A DNA stretch of 18,056 nt from an uncultured Lachnospiraceae bacterium (GTDB lineage Bacteria; Bacillota; Clostridia; Lachnospirales; Lachnospiraceae): positions 16,863-34,918 of the forward strand of contig CAJTJZ010000035.1 of NCBI GenBank assembly GCA_910576895.1, in the 5' to 3' direction. Below are positions 1 to 8,049 of the stretch, piece by piece. The stretch's first letter is position 1, and each line of letters begins with the position of its first letter. Made by a program: the position numbers and the translations under genes. The notes under the pieces were generated by a model. That model was not told the DNA's origin, did not search any database, and worked only from the letters and a program-made list of their open reading frames with translations.

Positions 1-899
1 AAATCTGATTTTTCTTTATAAGTTACATAAAGTTCCTCTTCCGTCTCTAAAATTTCAAAAGAAACTTTTGGATTCCCTTGCCAAAATGTAATATGCTCGA
101 AAGAATCTATCGTTCCATCTTCATGCAAAAGTTCTAACGTAAACTGCTGCCCCTCCATAATTTTCATTAATCTTGCAAACATAGGTTCTGTTAAAGATAC
201 TTGAGCTTTTGAAAACAATCTAGAAAAATAAGATTTTCCATCTCCTTCTTGAATTTCATAAATCTCCTGTAAAAATTCTAAAATTTCTGCTGCATTTCTT
301 GTAAAACTGCTTTCTTCTGGAATATAGCAAAAGCGTTTTCCTATCTTAATTTCTTGTTTCTTTGATAAACCCTCTAAAAATTTTTTAAGATTTTGGATTC
401 TATATAATTTTCCTGCTCCTACCTGAATCGATGCCTGTGCAAAAATATCCCCTTGTTTTAATTTTTGTTGCATATTCTCGGTTAAATAAAATGTTACTGC
501 AATATCAAACGTTTCCCCATAAACAGGAAGTTCCTCATGTTTTTCAAAATAATGATTAATCCGAAAAGCTGCCATATCTTCTTTATCCTGCGGCTTTTCT
601 TTTGTCATACGCAAATAATCTGATAAAAATAAGAGCATAGCAATCACATGCTTACAAGCACCTTGATATTTAACTTTCGCAGGACAATTACAATTATAAT
701 GAAAATCATCTCCATCATTATTTAAACGTATCGTTACCCTATAATCATTTCCCCCATGAACGATTGCCTGATACTGGCGAAGTCCTTTTGACCAAGTAAC
801 ATTGGTAACTGCTTTTGATTTATAATAACGAACACCACGATTATATGTGCTGTCATCAATTGCAAGCCGCCGAATCTGCTCTTTTGATAATTCCAACAT
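1..899 (-). CDS. SNF2-family helicase, N-terminal part (SWIM zinc finger), partial
   Basis: An open frame runs from an ATG at 899 off the left edge, giving about 299 codons without a stop. It begins MLELSKEQIRRLAIDDSTYN. Residues 70-84 hold a SWIM zinc-finger pattern: CxC at 70/72 and CxH at 82/84. The remainder (about 90-299) is mixed alpha/beta sequence like the helicase-associated region that precedes the SNF2 ATPase core in Firmicute SWIM/SNF2 proteins of about 1,000 residues. The ATPase motifs would lie beyond the window, so the helicase assignment is inferred from the SWIM domain and this architecture. A strong Shine-Dalgarno (GGAGGAAGG, 911-919) lies 11 nt before the ATG; an ATG at 907 hits a stop after two codons. 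The gene starts 26 nt after miaB and is probably cotranscribed. Such proteins are thought to remodel nucleic-acid complexes; the substrate is unknown. Confidence 0.75.
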   Translation of the reverse strand, partial: MLELSKEQIRRLAIDDSTYNRGVRYYKSKAVTNVTWSKGLRQYQAIVHGGNDYRVTIRLNNDGDDFHYNCNCPAKVKYQGACKHVIAMLLFLSDYLRMTKEKPQDKEDMAAFRINHYFEKHEELPVYGETFDIAVTFYLTENMQQKLKQGDIFAQASIQVGAGKLYRIQNLKKFLEGLSKKQEIKIGKRFCYIPEESSFTRNAAEILEFLQEIYEIQEGDGKSYFSRLFSKAQVSLTEPMFARLMKIMEGQQFTLELLHEDGTIDSFEHITFWQGNPKVSFEILETEEELYVTYKEKSD

Positions 900-925
900 T
901 ACTGCATTACCCTTCCTCCACATTG

Positions 926-2416
926 TTAATCTATCTTATGTCCATAATAATAAAAACCTTTACATTCCTGTAATACAACATTTACAAACTGTCCTACCAT
1001 TTCCTTTTTGCCGGGAAAATGCACTAAGATATTATTACTTAAACGTCCTGTTAAAAGCGAGCAGTCATGACGATTTACTTCCTCTACAAGCACTTCTTTC
1101 ACACTTCCAACATCTTTTTGTGCAAATTTCTCTGCTTTTTCTTGTACCAATTTTAATAAACGATCAAAACGATCCTTTACAATTTCCTGTGGTACTTGAT
1201 TTTCCATTGCTGCTGCTTTTGTTCCTGTTCGTTTGGAATAAAGAAATGTAAATGCATTTGCATACTCTGCCTGTCTGACAACATCCATGGTTTCTTCAAA
1301 ATCTTCCTCTGTTTCTCCCGGAAAACCTACAATAATATCGGTTGTTAATGCAATTCCCGGCATTGCTTTTTTAATCTTATCTACAAGCTGTAAATACTGT
1401 TCCTTATTATAATGACGATTCATAAGTTCTAATAAGCGAGAACTTCCTGATTGTACCGGCAAATGAAGATGACGACAAATTTTCTTTGATTTTGCCATAA
1501 CCTGAATTAATTCATCGGAAAGATCTTTTGGATGGCTTGTCATAAAACGGATTCTTTCTAATCCTTCAATTTGTTCTATTTTCTGTAAAAGTTCCGCAAA
1601 ACTTATTGGCTTTTCCAAATTTTTTCCATAGGAATTTACATTTTGTCCAAGTAACATAACTTCCTTTACATTATTTGCCACCTGAGCTTCAATTTCTCTT
1701 ATAATATCCTCTGGCTTACGACTTCGCTCTCTGCCTCGTACATAAGGCACAATACAATAGCTGCAAAAGTTATTACAGCCAAACATAATATTTACACTGC
1801 TTTTAAAAGAATATTTTCGCTTTTCTGGAAGTTCCTCCACAATTAAATTGGTATCTTTCCAAATATCAATAATCATTTTATGCTTTTGTTCCTTTTGCCC
1901 TTTTTTACCCAAAAAATTATTTTCTTCCAGATAGATATAAAAAAGCTCTGCCAATTTAAAAATATTATGTGTTCCAAAAATAATATCTACAAAGGAATAA
2001 GAAGACTTTAATTTTTCCACAACGTTCGGTTCTTGCATCATACATCCACAGAGAGCAATGCACATTTTCTTTCCCTGCTCTTTTCTATGCTTACATTTTC
2101 CAAGCCTTCCATATACTTTCAAATTTGCATTTTCTCGTACCGTACAAGTATTATAGAGAATAAACTCTGCTTCTTCCTCAAGTTCGGTATCTTCAAACCC
2201 AATCTTATTTAAAATACCACGAATTTTTTCAGAATCTCTTGCATTCATTTGACAGCCAAATGTTATCACACAACATTTTGGCTGATATCCAAGATGATTT
2301 TCCCATTCTTTTACCTTTTCTTTACACTTTGCTATAAAATAATATTGTCTATTTGGCTCTTCCTGTGGCGGTTCTAACTCTAATTTTATTTTATTCAAAT
2401 CTATTTCTTTATACAT
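926..2416 (-). CDS. miaB: tRNA-2-methylthio-N6-dimethylallyladenosine synthase (MiaB)
   Basis: The 496-residue product is a radical-SAM methylthiotransferase that adds a methylthio group to i6A37 of tRNAs reading UNN codons. The N-terminal MTTase domain (about 45-165) carries the three cluster-binding cysteines, C55 (FGCQMN), C91 (NTCTVREN) and C125 (CGCMMQ). The radical-SAM CxxxCxxC motif is at C214, C218 and C221 (GCNNFCSYC), followed by the conserved YVRGRERSR segment. The last 65 or so residues fit a TRAM RNA-binding domain. Length and the extra N-terminal 40 residues match the Bacillus/Clostridia form. The FGCQMN and RGRERSR signatures favour MiaB over the MtaB and RimO paralogues. It starts 17 nt after lacZ ends, so it is probably in the same transcript, although the functions are unrelated. 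Confidence 0.96.
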   Translation of the reverse strand: MYKEIDLNKIKLELEPPQEEPNRQYYFIAKCKEKVKEWENHLGYQPKCCVITFGCQMNARDSEKIRGILNKIGFEDTELEEEAEFILYNTCTVRENANLKVYGRLGKCKHRKEQGKKMCIALCGCMMQEPNVVEKLKSSYSFVDIIFGTHNIFKLAELFYIYLEENNFLGKKGQKEQKHKMIIDIWKDTNLIVEELPEKRKYSFKSSVNIMFGCNNFCSYCIVPYVRGRERSRKPEDIIREIEAQVANNVKEVMLLGQNVNSYGKNLEKPISFAELLQKIEQIEGLERIRFMTSHPKDLSDELIQVMAKSKKICRHLHLPVQSGSSRLLELMNRHYNKEQYLQLVDKIKKAMPGIALTTDIIVGFPGETEEDFEETMDVVRQAEYANAFTFLYSKRTGTKAAAMENQVPQEIVKDRFDRLLKLVQEKAEKFAQKDVGSVKEVLVEEVNRHDCSLLTGRLSNNILVHFPGKKEMVGQFVNVVLQECKGFYYYGHKID

Positions 2417-2433
2417 TTTTTTGACTTCCTTTT

Positions 2434-5400
2434 TTAAATCATAACTTTATTTATTTTTAATCGCATTCCAAAAGAAAAATTTTCTTCTTTTAATTGATAT
2501 TTTTCAAGTAATTGTGGTCCACAGCTATTAGAACCAATACCACTTTGCCGATAATCAAGACAAAGTATGGTATAAGGCGATTCTTCCAATTCATAATTAT
2601 GCAATTTTTCCGTTAATTCTTCCTGTGTATAAACAGAGGCATGAAAAGAAAATGTCTTTTCACTTACTGCTGTTAAAGAAACTCTTTCATTTGATACAAT
2701 TACATAATCACAGTCATAATGACTCCCATTTTCTTGTGGATAAATATAATCCTCATGCATATTTCTTACTTCAGTATGAAATAATCCATGATAAGAAGCC
2801 CATCTCTTATCTATATAGCTTTCCACTGGTCCAAGTCCACAATAAGTCACTTCTGACATTGCCTTTGGCAAAAACATACGAAGTCCAAATCTTGGAAGAA
2901 ATGGAAATTCTTTCTGTTTTTTTACAATAAGTTCGATATCGATTGTTCCATCAGTAAAAATAGTCCAATAAGCTTTGATATCTAAAATTTTCTGAATAAA
3001 AACAGCAGCAATAGAAAGCGTTGTTTCCAACTTTATCTTATTTGGTCCATGCAATATTCTTGTTCCATAAGCTCTTGTAACAATACGGTCATATTGTGCT
3101 AATTGCCACTCTTTTTTGATTGTATTATCATTATCTGTTGGTGCTCTCCAAATATTATATTCCATTGGTTTTTCTAATAACGTTTGATTCTTATAATTCA
3201 TTTCCGCAAAGACACCTTTTAATTTATCATAAGTATAACAAAATTCCGATGTTGTAATGACTATCCATCGATCTTCTTCCTTTATTTCAAATTGGGAACT
3301 ATCCAACGTTTCACTGCTTGTTATAAGCAATTCTTTTGCTATTTGATTTTTTTCTTCCTTCGTTTTTACAAAAACCTCCTCAAATCCAAGAATAAAACCA
3401 GCAGGCAATAACGCTGTTGCTGTCTTTAAATAATAAGTAATTTTTAGAAAACATTTTCCCTTTTCTGGAATATGAAATGGAATAATGACAGCTCGTTTCT
3501 TTTGTGGTGGAATATCAAGAAAACAAGTTTTTTTCATTTCTACTACATCAAAAACAATCCCCGACTCCTCTACCATTCCATCAAGAATTACTTCATATCC
3601 TATCGTTACATAATCTTTCAGATTTACAAAATCCATATAATTTTTAAAAACCAGTTCTTTTCTTTCCTGATGAAATTCTACAACACGAACAGGACGATAG
3701 ACATTTTTAAATTCCATTAAACCTGTATGTGGTCTGCGATCCGGGTATACAAGTCCATCCATACAAAAATTGCCATCATGCGGATATTCTCCATGATCAC
3801 CACCATAGGCATATTTCTGTTTTCCTTCGATTGTTTTTCCCATATCAATGGCATGATCACACCATTCCCAAACAAAACCACCACAAGCTCCATCATACTG
3901 TTGTATTATTTGAAAATAATCCTCTAAATCGCCCGGTCCATTTCCCATGGCGTGACAGTATTCACATAATACAAAAGGCTTTGTTCCATCTTCTTTAAAA
4001 TAAGCATGAATTTCTTCAAGAGAAGGATACATTCGACTATAGGTATCTAAATTACTGTAATCATATTTTCGTTTCTTTGATATATAACGAGCACTTTCAT
4101 AATGTGTTATTCTTGTATTATCATATTCTTTTGTCCATTTTAAAGCTTCTTCAAATGTGCAGCCATAAGCACATTCATTTCCCATAGACCAAATAATAAC
4201 ACTTGGACGATTTTTATCTCTAATCACACAACGTTTTGTTCTATCCACCGTAGCTTCTATAAATGCAGGATTATCTGCAATTAATTCATTCCAATACTGT
4301 AATCTATTTTTCTGTTCTAATTCCGAACAATAAAACTCTCCTGCTCCATGACTTTCATTATCTGCTTCATCAATAATATAAAACCCAAAGCGATCATATA
4401 ATTGATAAAATCTTGGTGCATTTGGATAATGACTTGTGCGAATAGCATTGATATTATGCTCTTTCATCAATGTTAAGTCTTTCACTATTTGTTCTAAACT
4501 AATAACAAATCCTGTTTTTGGATCACTATCATGACGATTCACCCCATGAAATTTTATCTTTTTGCCATTAAGAAATAAAACTCCCTGTTCTATATGAATT
4601 TCACGAAATCCTACATAATCGGTAATGACTTCTCCTTTTGTCTCTAATACAAGCGTATATAAATAAGGATCTTCTGCATTCCATAGCCTGACAGAATCCA
4701 AATCAAGCACTGCTTTTTCCACTGCTTGTACTTCTGCAATTTTTTCTCCTCTGGCATCAAATAATTTTACAAAAACAGGAAGTTTTTGTTCTCTATATTC
4801 AAATGTAATCTCTAATCTTCCTTTTTGCTTCTTTGTTTTTCTTCCCTCTTTTTCTATTTCTGGAATTGCTTTTATAAAATAATCAAAAATTCCCTCGTTT
4901 GGTCTTAATAGAATATAAACATCACGAAAAATTCCACTCATACGAAACTTATCTTGATCTTCTAGATAACTTCCATCACAATACTTTAGCACTAAAACAG
5001 CTAATGTATTTTTTCCTTCCCTTAGCATTTCTGTAATATCAAATTCACTTGTTGCATGCGATACTTGACTATATCCCACAAAAATACCATTTACCCAAAC
5101 ATAAAAACAGGAATCCACACCTTCAAAATTTAAAAATGCCTTTGGTGCTTTTTTATCCTGATGATATTCAAAAGTATACACATATTCACCGCAAGGATTC
5201 TCATGCGGCACATAAGGCGGATCAAGTGGAAAAGGATAACGAACATTGGTATATTGATGTCTGCCATATCCAGACATCTGCCATACTCCCGGAACTTTAA
5301 TTGTATCAAATTGTTCTGTAGAAAACCCATCTCTATAAAAAGTTTCTTTTACATCATAAATACTTTCCAAATAGCGAAATTTCCATTCACCTGAAAGCAA

Positions 5401-5535
5401 AAGAAAACGATCCGAACTTTCCCTTTCTAATACAGGATCTTTCATTGGCATAGAAGCTGGAATATAATAAGATCGATTTGGCATCGTATTTTTGTGAAGA
5501 ATTTGTAAATTTTCATAATAATTTGGCACAAGCAT
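2434..5535 (-). CDS. lacZ: Beta-galactosidase, GH2 family (LacZ type)
   Basis: The 1,033-residue protein hydrolyses terminal beta-D-galactosides such as lactose; it has no signal peptide, so it is cytoplasmic. It is collinear with E. coli LacZ (1,023 aa): a jelly-roll sugar-binding domain (about 40-210, with the LEDQDKFRMSGIFRD metal/substrate segment), two immunoglobulin-like domains flanking a TIM barrel (about 320-620), and the large C-terminal Bgal_small_N domain. The acid/base glutamate is E454 (SMGNE) and the nucleophile E525 (LCEYCHAMGN). Also conserved are GVNRHD (about 331), RTSHYPN (about 366) and GGFVWEW (about 552). The full C-terminal domain separates it from shorter GH2 glucuronidases. 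It lies 15 nt after a 95-codon unknown gene and 17 nt before miaB. No sugar transporter or LacI-type regulator is adjacent in the window. Confidence 0.95.
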   Translation of the reverse strand: MLVPNYYENLQILHKNTMPNRSYYIPASMPMKDPVLERESSDRFLLLSGEWKFRYLESIYDVKETFYRDGFSTEQFDTIKVPGVWQMSGYGRHQYTNVRYPFPLDPPYVPHENPCGEYVYTFEYHQDKKAPKAFLNFEGVDSCFYVWVNGIFVGYSQVSHATSEFDITEMLREGKNTLAVLVLKYCDGSYLEDQDKFRMSGIFRDVYILLRPNEGIFDYFIKAIPEIEKEGRKTKKQKGRLEITFEYREQKLPVFVKLFDARGEKIAEVQAVEKAVLDLDSVRLWNAEDPYLYTLVLETKGEVITDYVGFREIHIEQGVLFLNGKKIKFHGVNRHDSDPKTGFVISLEQIVKDLTLMKEHNINAIRTSHYPNAPRFYQLYDRFGFYIIDEADNESHGAGEFYCSELEQKNRLQYWNELIADNPAFIEATVDRTKRCVIRDKNRPSVIIWSMGNECAYGCTFEEALKWTKEYDNTRITHYESARYISKKRKYDYSNLDTYSRMYPSLEEIHAYFKEDGTKPFVLCEYCHAMGNGPGDLEDYFQIIQQYDGACGGFVWEWCDHAIDMGKTIEGKQKYAYGGDHGEYPHDGNFCMDGLVYPDRRPHTGLMEFKNVYRPVRVVEFHQERKELVFKNYMDFVNLKDYVTIGYEVILDGMVEESGIVFDVVEMKKTCFLDIPPQKKRAVIIPFHIPEKGKCFLKITYYLKTATALLPAGFILGFEEVFVKTKEEKNQIAKELLITSSETLDSSQFEIKEEDRWIVITTSEFCYTYDKLKGVFAEMNYKNQTLLEKPMEYNIWRAPTDNDNTIKKEWQLAQYDRIVTRAYGTRILHGPNKIKLETTLSIAAVFIQKILDIKAYWTIFTDGTIDIELIVKKQKEFPFLPRFGLRMFLPKAMSEVTYCGLGPVESYIDKRWASYHGLFHTEVRNMHEDYIYPQENGSHYDCDYVIVSNERVSLTAVSEKTFSFHASVYTQEELTEKLHNYELEESPYTILCLDYRQSGIGSNSCGPQLLEKYQLKEENFSFGMRLKINKVMI

Positions 5536-5550
5536 AAAATTTTTTCTCCT

Positions 5551-5838
5551 CTATTTTATTAAATCTATAGGTAAATCTATTACAAAATAATAAGGATCGA
5601 TAGATTCCACGCAGATAAAAAACTTTCCTGTTGGTTTTACTTCATGATCTTCCATATCAACAATTTTATAATGATTGGGAAGTTCTGTAATTAAAGTATC
5701 TTTATTTACCATACAAAGTCCATCGTCCATAATACGCAGCAAATTCATATGATTAGTGCGTTCTACCTGTACAGCAGGAAAATCCTTACTAAGTGGTTGT
5801 ATTTTTCCAGCAAATAATTTTTCTTTTATAATAATCAT
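5551..5838 (-). CDS. Small conserved-looking protein of unknown function upstream of lacZ
   Basis: A 95-residue acidic cytoplasmic protein with no signal peptide, membrane segment or motif I recognise. It starts MIIIKEKLFAGKIQPL and ends in a hydrophobic, beta-rich stretch (FFICVESIDPYYFVIDLPI). It is probably real: it stands alone in its frame between a terminator and lacZ, ends 15 nt before lacZ, and shares its strand. The start is uncertain: the purine-rich AGGGG (5839-5843) directly abuts the ATG at 5838, and the next upstream codons include an in-frame TAG. Either spacing is atypical or a downstream ATT/ATA codon is used. As first gene of the lacZ-miaB-helicase run it could be a regulator or accessory protein, but nothing in the sequence shows which. 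Confidence 0.6.
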   Translation of the reverse strand: MIIIKEKLFAGKIQPLSKDFPAVQVERTNHMNLLRIMDDGLCMVNKDTLITELPNHYKIVDMEDHEVKPTGKFFICVESIDPYYFVIDLPIDLIK

Positions 5839-5891
5839 CCCCTAAATACTATATTTTCTACCTTATTTTTTTAAGCTACCACTTAAAAAGT

Positions 5892-5943
5892 AAAAAAAAG
5901 TTTATAATCAGCATAAAAAAACTCTTCTATACTGATTATAAAC
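5892..5943 (-). terminator. Intrinsic terminator after the chemoreceptor gene
   Basis: A perfect 12-bp inverted repeat (GTTTATAATCAG at 5900-5911, CTGATTATAAAC at 5932-5943) surrounds a 20-nt loop. On the minus strand it is followed at once by eight T residues (A-tract at 5892-5899 on the plus strand). It lies 53 nt past the MCP stop and separates that gene from the lacZ group, so the 95-codon gene needs its own promoter within about 5843-5890. Confidence 0.85.
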
Positions 5944-5996
5944 ATTTTACCATATATTACAAGATAAAACAAGATTTTGATAATAATGTATCTATC

Positions 5997-7727
5997 TCAT
6001 GTCATCTGAAAAATTCCAATTTGCTTTTTTAATTCTACAGAAAGTTTCTTTAATCTGACTGCTTCCCTTGTTATCTGTTTTACACGCTCATTTAGCTCTG
6101 CGGTAGATGCTGCTGTTTCTTCACTAGCAGCAGCATTTTCTTCTGATATTGCAGATAACGATGCAATCATCGTTACCATCTGACTTCTGGAATTATCAAG
6201 CACTCCTGATTTATCTCGAATACATTCCATTTTTCCTAATGATTCCTGAATCCCCTTATTGACTATTTCAAATTTTGTATCTGTTTCCACAAGCTTTTTC
6301 TTTTGACTATCTACAATATCAACGACTTGTCCCATAGTATTTACTGTTGTTTCTGCATCATGTAATAATTCTTCAATCACTTGTCCAATTTGCTGTGCCG
6401 AAACACTGGATTGCTCTGCAAGTTTTTGAATTTGAATTGCTACAATGGCAAAGCCACGCCCCTGCTCTCCCGCTCTTGCTGCTTCAATAGAGGCATTTAA
6501 AGAAAGCAGATTGGTTTCTTCTGCAATCGAAGTAATCATTTCCACTGCCTTTTGTATTTTTTGTGCGGAAGCATTTGTTGTTTGTATTTGTTGTGCAATC
6601 ATATTGACTGCCTGTGTTGTTTTTTCTGTATACTTTGATAATTCTGTTAAAATTCGATTCACTTCATTTCCTGCTTTTCCCATATTATTTGTAATCCCTG
6701 TCATAACAGAAATATCCTCTGTCATTTCACTAATAATACTACCCATTTTTTCAATATCTGCCATTGCTTCTTCTGTTTCTCCCGCTTGTGATGTTGCCCC
6801 ATTGGAAATTTCCGTAATTGCTCTGTCCACTTTATCAGAATCTTCACTTGTTAAAGCTGCTGCCTGTTCTAATTCATTGGCTGTTTCTGTCAGTACATTT
6901 GTAGAATATTGAATACTTCCTATAATATCTCGCAGAGAAGCACGCAATTTTGTAATACCACGAAGCATAGCACCAATTTCATCCCTTCGCTTTTCTGCGA
7001 TTCCTTCCTTTTGTTCTGATAAATTACCATTGGCTACTTTACTAAATAATGTAATGGTATGTTTTAATGCCCTTGCTATAGATACTGCCATAATCAGTGT
7101 AAAAAGAAGTGCTGCTAAAATAACAACAATACTTAATAAACTCATTTTCACTGCATCGGAAGTCAGTGCTGCATTTACTTCATCACTCTTTTTTCCTGTA
7201 AAAATCATGCCAAGAATCGAACCATCTTCGGAAGATACTGGCATATAATATCCATAATAATGTTCTCCTGCAAGTTCAATATTTTCTGAAAAATAATCGT
7301 TTCCCTGATTTAATACTGTCTTTTCTACTTCTTCACGAACACTTTCTTCCATCAACCGTTCTTCTCCATCCATTAAAGAAGTAACCACTGTTCTACTGCC
7401 ATAATATAGTGAAACATCAATTCCAGAATCCTTGCTTAATTTATCTACAAGACTATAATTGCCACTAACTACAAACGTTCCTTTAATAACATTGCCAGAT
7501 TCCAACATAATAAAATCACCATTTCCAGCAGCATCATATGCTCCTTGTACTGCTAATGCAACACTTTTTAATCCCTCATAAATTTGATCCTTTAAACCTT
7601 TTCTTAAATTTGCCTGCCCATAAAGCGTTAAAATAATACCAAGTAAAATGACAGGTAATACTGACATTCCAATCAATTTCATAATAATGCCAATTTTTAC
7701 TTTCGATTTCTTTTTTTCTGTTTCCAT
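5997..7727 (-). CDS. Methyl-accepting chemotaxis protein with extracellular Cache domain
   Basis: The product (576 aa from the ATG at 7727) is a transmembrane chemoreceptor that would signal through CheW/CheA. Order: short basic N-terminus, TM1 (about 17-37), an extracellular region of about 150 residues resembling a single-Cache (sCache_3-like) sensor, TM2 (about 195-218), HAMP, and a long cytoplasmic coiled coil. The hairpin tip at about 400-432 (EETNLLSLNASIEAARAGE, GRGFAIVA) is diagnostic. The frame is open upstream to 7901, but that extension overlaps the out-of-frame end of the solute-binding protein gene. A GGGGG Shine-Dalgarno at 7734-7738, 6 nt from the ATG at 7727 (a second ATG is at 7730), and the immediate membrane anchor support the shorter start. 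Odd: the usual ADE[IV]RKLA after the tip reads AIQIQKLA. The ligand is unknown. A terminator follows. Confidence 0.93.
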   Translation of the reverse strand: METEKKKSKVKIGIIMKLIGMSVLPVILLGIILTLYGQANLRKGLKDQIYEGLKSVALAVQGAYDAAGNGDFIMLESGNVIKGTFVVSGNYSLVDKLSKDSGIDVSLYYGSRTVVTSLMDGEERLMEESVREEVEKTVLNQGNDYFSENIELAGEHYYGYYMPVSSEDGSILGMIFTGKKSDEVNAALTSDAVKMSLLSIVVILAALLFTLIMAVSIARALKHTITLFSKVANGNLSEQKEGIAEKRRDEIGAMLRGITKLRASLRDIIGSIQYSTNVLTETANELEQAAALTSEDSDKVDRAITEISNGATSQAGETEEAMADIEKMGSIISEMTEDISVMTGITNNMGKAGNEVNRILTELSKYTEKTTQAVNMIAQQIQTTNASAQKIQKAVEMITSIAEETNLLSLNASIEAARAGEQGRGFAIVAIQIQKLAEQSSVSAQQIGQVIEELLHDAETTVNTMGQVVDIVDSQKKKLVETDTKFEIVNKGIQESLGKMECIRDKSGVLDNSRSQMVTMIASLSAISEENAAASEETAASTAELNERVKQITREAVRLKKLSVELKKQIGIFQMT

Positions 7728-7756
7728 CATGTACCCCCAATTCATTCTTTTATAAT

Positions 7757-7781
7757 GCAAGAACGCCGGAGGCGTTCTTGC
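7757..7781 (-). repeat. GC-rich perfect hairpin before the chemoreceptor start
   Basis: Arms GCAAGAACGCC (7757-7767) and GGCGTTCTTGC (7771-7781) are perfectly complementary with a 3-nt loop, far richer in G+C than the surroundings. On the minus strand it is followed by ATTATAAAAG, not a T-run, so it is at best a weak terminator. It sits 18 nt upstream of the chemoreceptor Shine-Dalgarno. It may be an mRNA 3'-end stabiliser, an attenuator, or a dispersed palindromic repeat. Confidence 0.7.
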
Positions 7782-7786
7782 GGCGG

Positions 7787-7813
7787 CGTGCGGATCATCT
7801 TCTTTTCCGCACG
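7787..7813 (-). repeat. Second GC-rich hairpin just after the solute-binding gene stop
   Basis: Arms CGTGCGGA (7787-7794) and TCCGCACG (7806-7813) form an 8-bp stem with an 11-nt loop. It begins 5 nt beyond the TAA (7819-7821) that ends the restored frame of the solute-binding protein. It stands in tandem with the hairpin at 7757-7781 and shares its GC richness. No T-run follows. Its place right behind the stop supports the view that this stop is the true ancestral end of that gene. Confidence 0.6.
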
Positions 7814-7818
7814 ATTTC

Positions 7819-8049
7819 TTATGATTCTTCGGAAGTTCTTCGTAGCTCTGCCTCCTGTACACACCACGCCCTGCAATCTTCATAACCAGCAACTTCTGCA
7901 TCTTCCCGCATTTTTTCTACTTTCTTTTCAAATTCTTCTTCTGTTTCAGCAAAAATAGCATCCCAAGAGCCATTTCGTATAATTTCTGTCACACTACCCC
8001 ATGCTTTTCCAAGTTCTTCTGGTTTTGAGCTTGCAGAATATGTGGCTTT
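7819..8049 (-). pseudogene. Detached C-terminus of the solute-binding protein (frameshifted)
   Basis: In the -1 frame relative to the main ORF, 7819-8049 reads on as about 76 codons ending at TAA. It begins KATYSASSKPEELGKAWGSV and continues through WDAIFAETEEEFEKKVEKM to a final amphipathic helix (AELRRTSEES). This is the pattern of the last segment of long clostridial extracellular solute-binding proteins. The frame is closed upstream by a TAA at 8068-8070, so the shift must lie between there and about 8046. Restoring one A in the AAA at 8047-8049 joins the two frames smoothly and gives about 587 residues. It has no start or ribosome site of its own, so it is not a separate gene. Confidence 0.85.

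Noticed and set aside
847..1251. 134-codon plus-strand ORF over the miaB 3' end
   Set aside because: It is antisense to the well-supported miaB and helicase starts; its composition is that of reversed coding sequence and it resembles no family.
6445..6912. 155-codon plus-strand ORF inside the chemoreceptor
   Set aside because: It mirrors the Ala/Ser/Glu-rich coiled coil of the MCP on the other strand and has no ribosome site.
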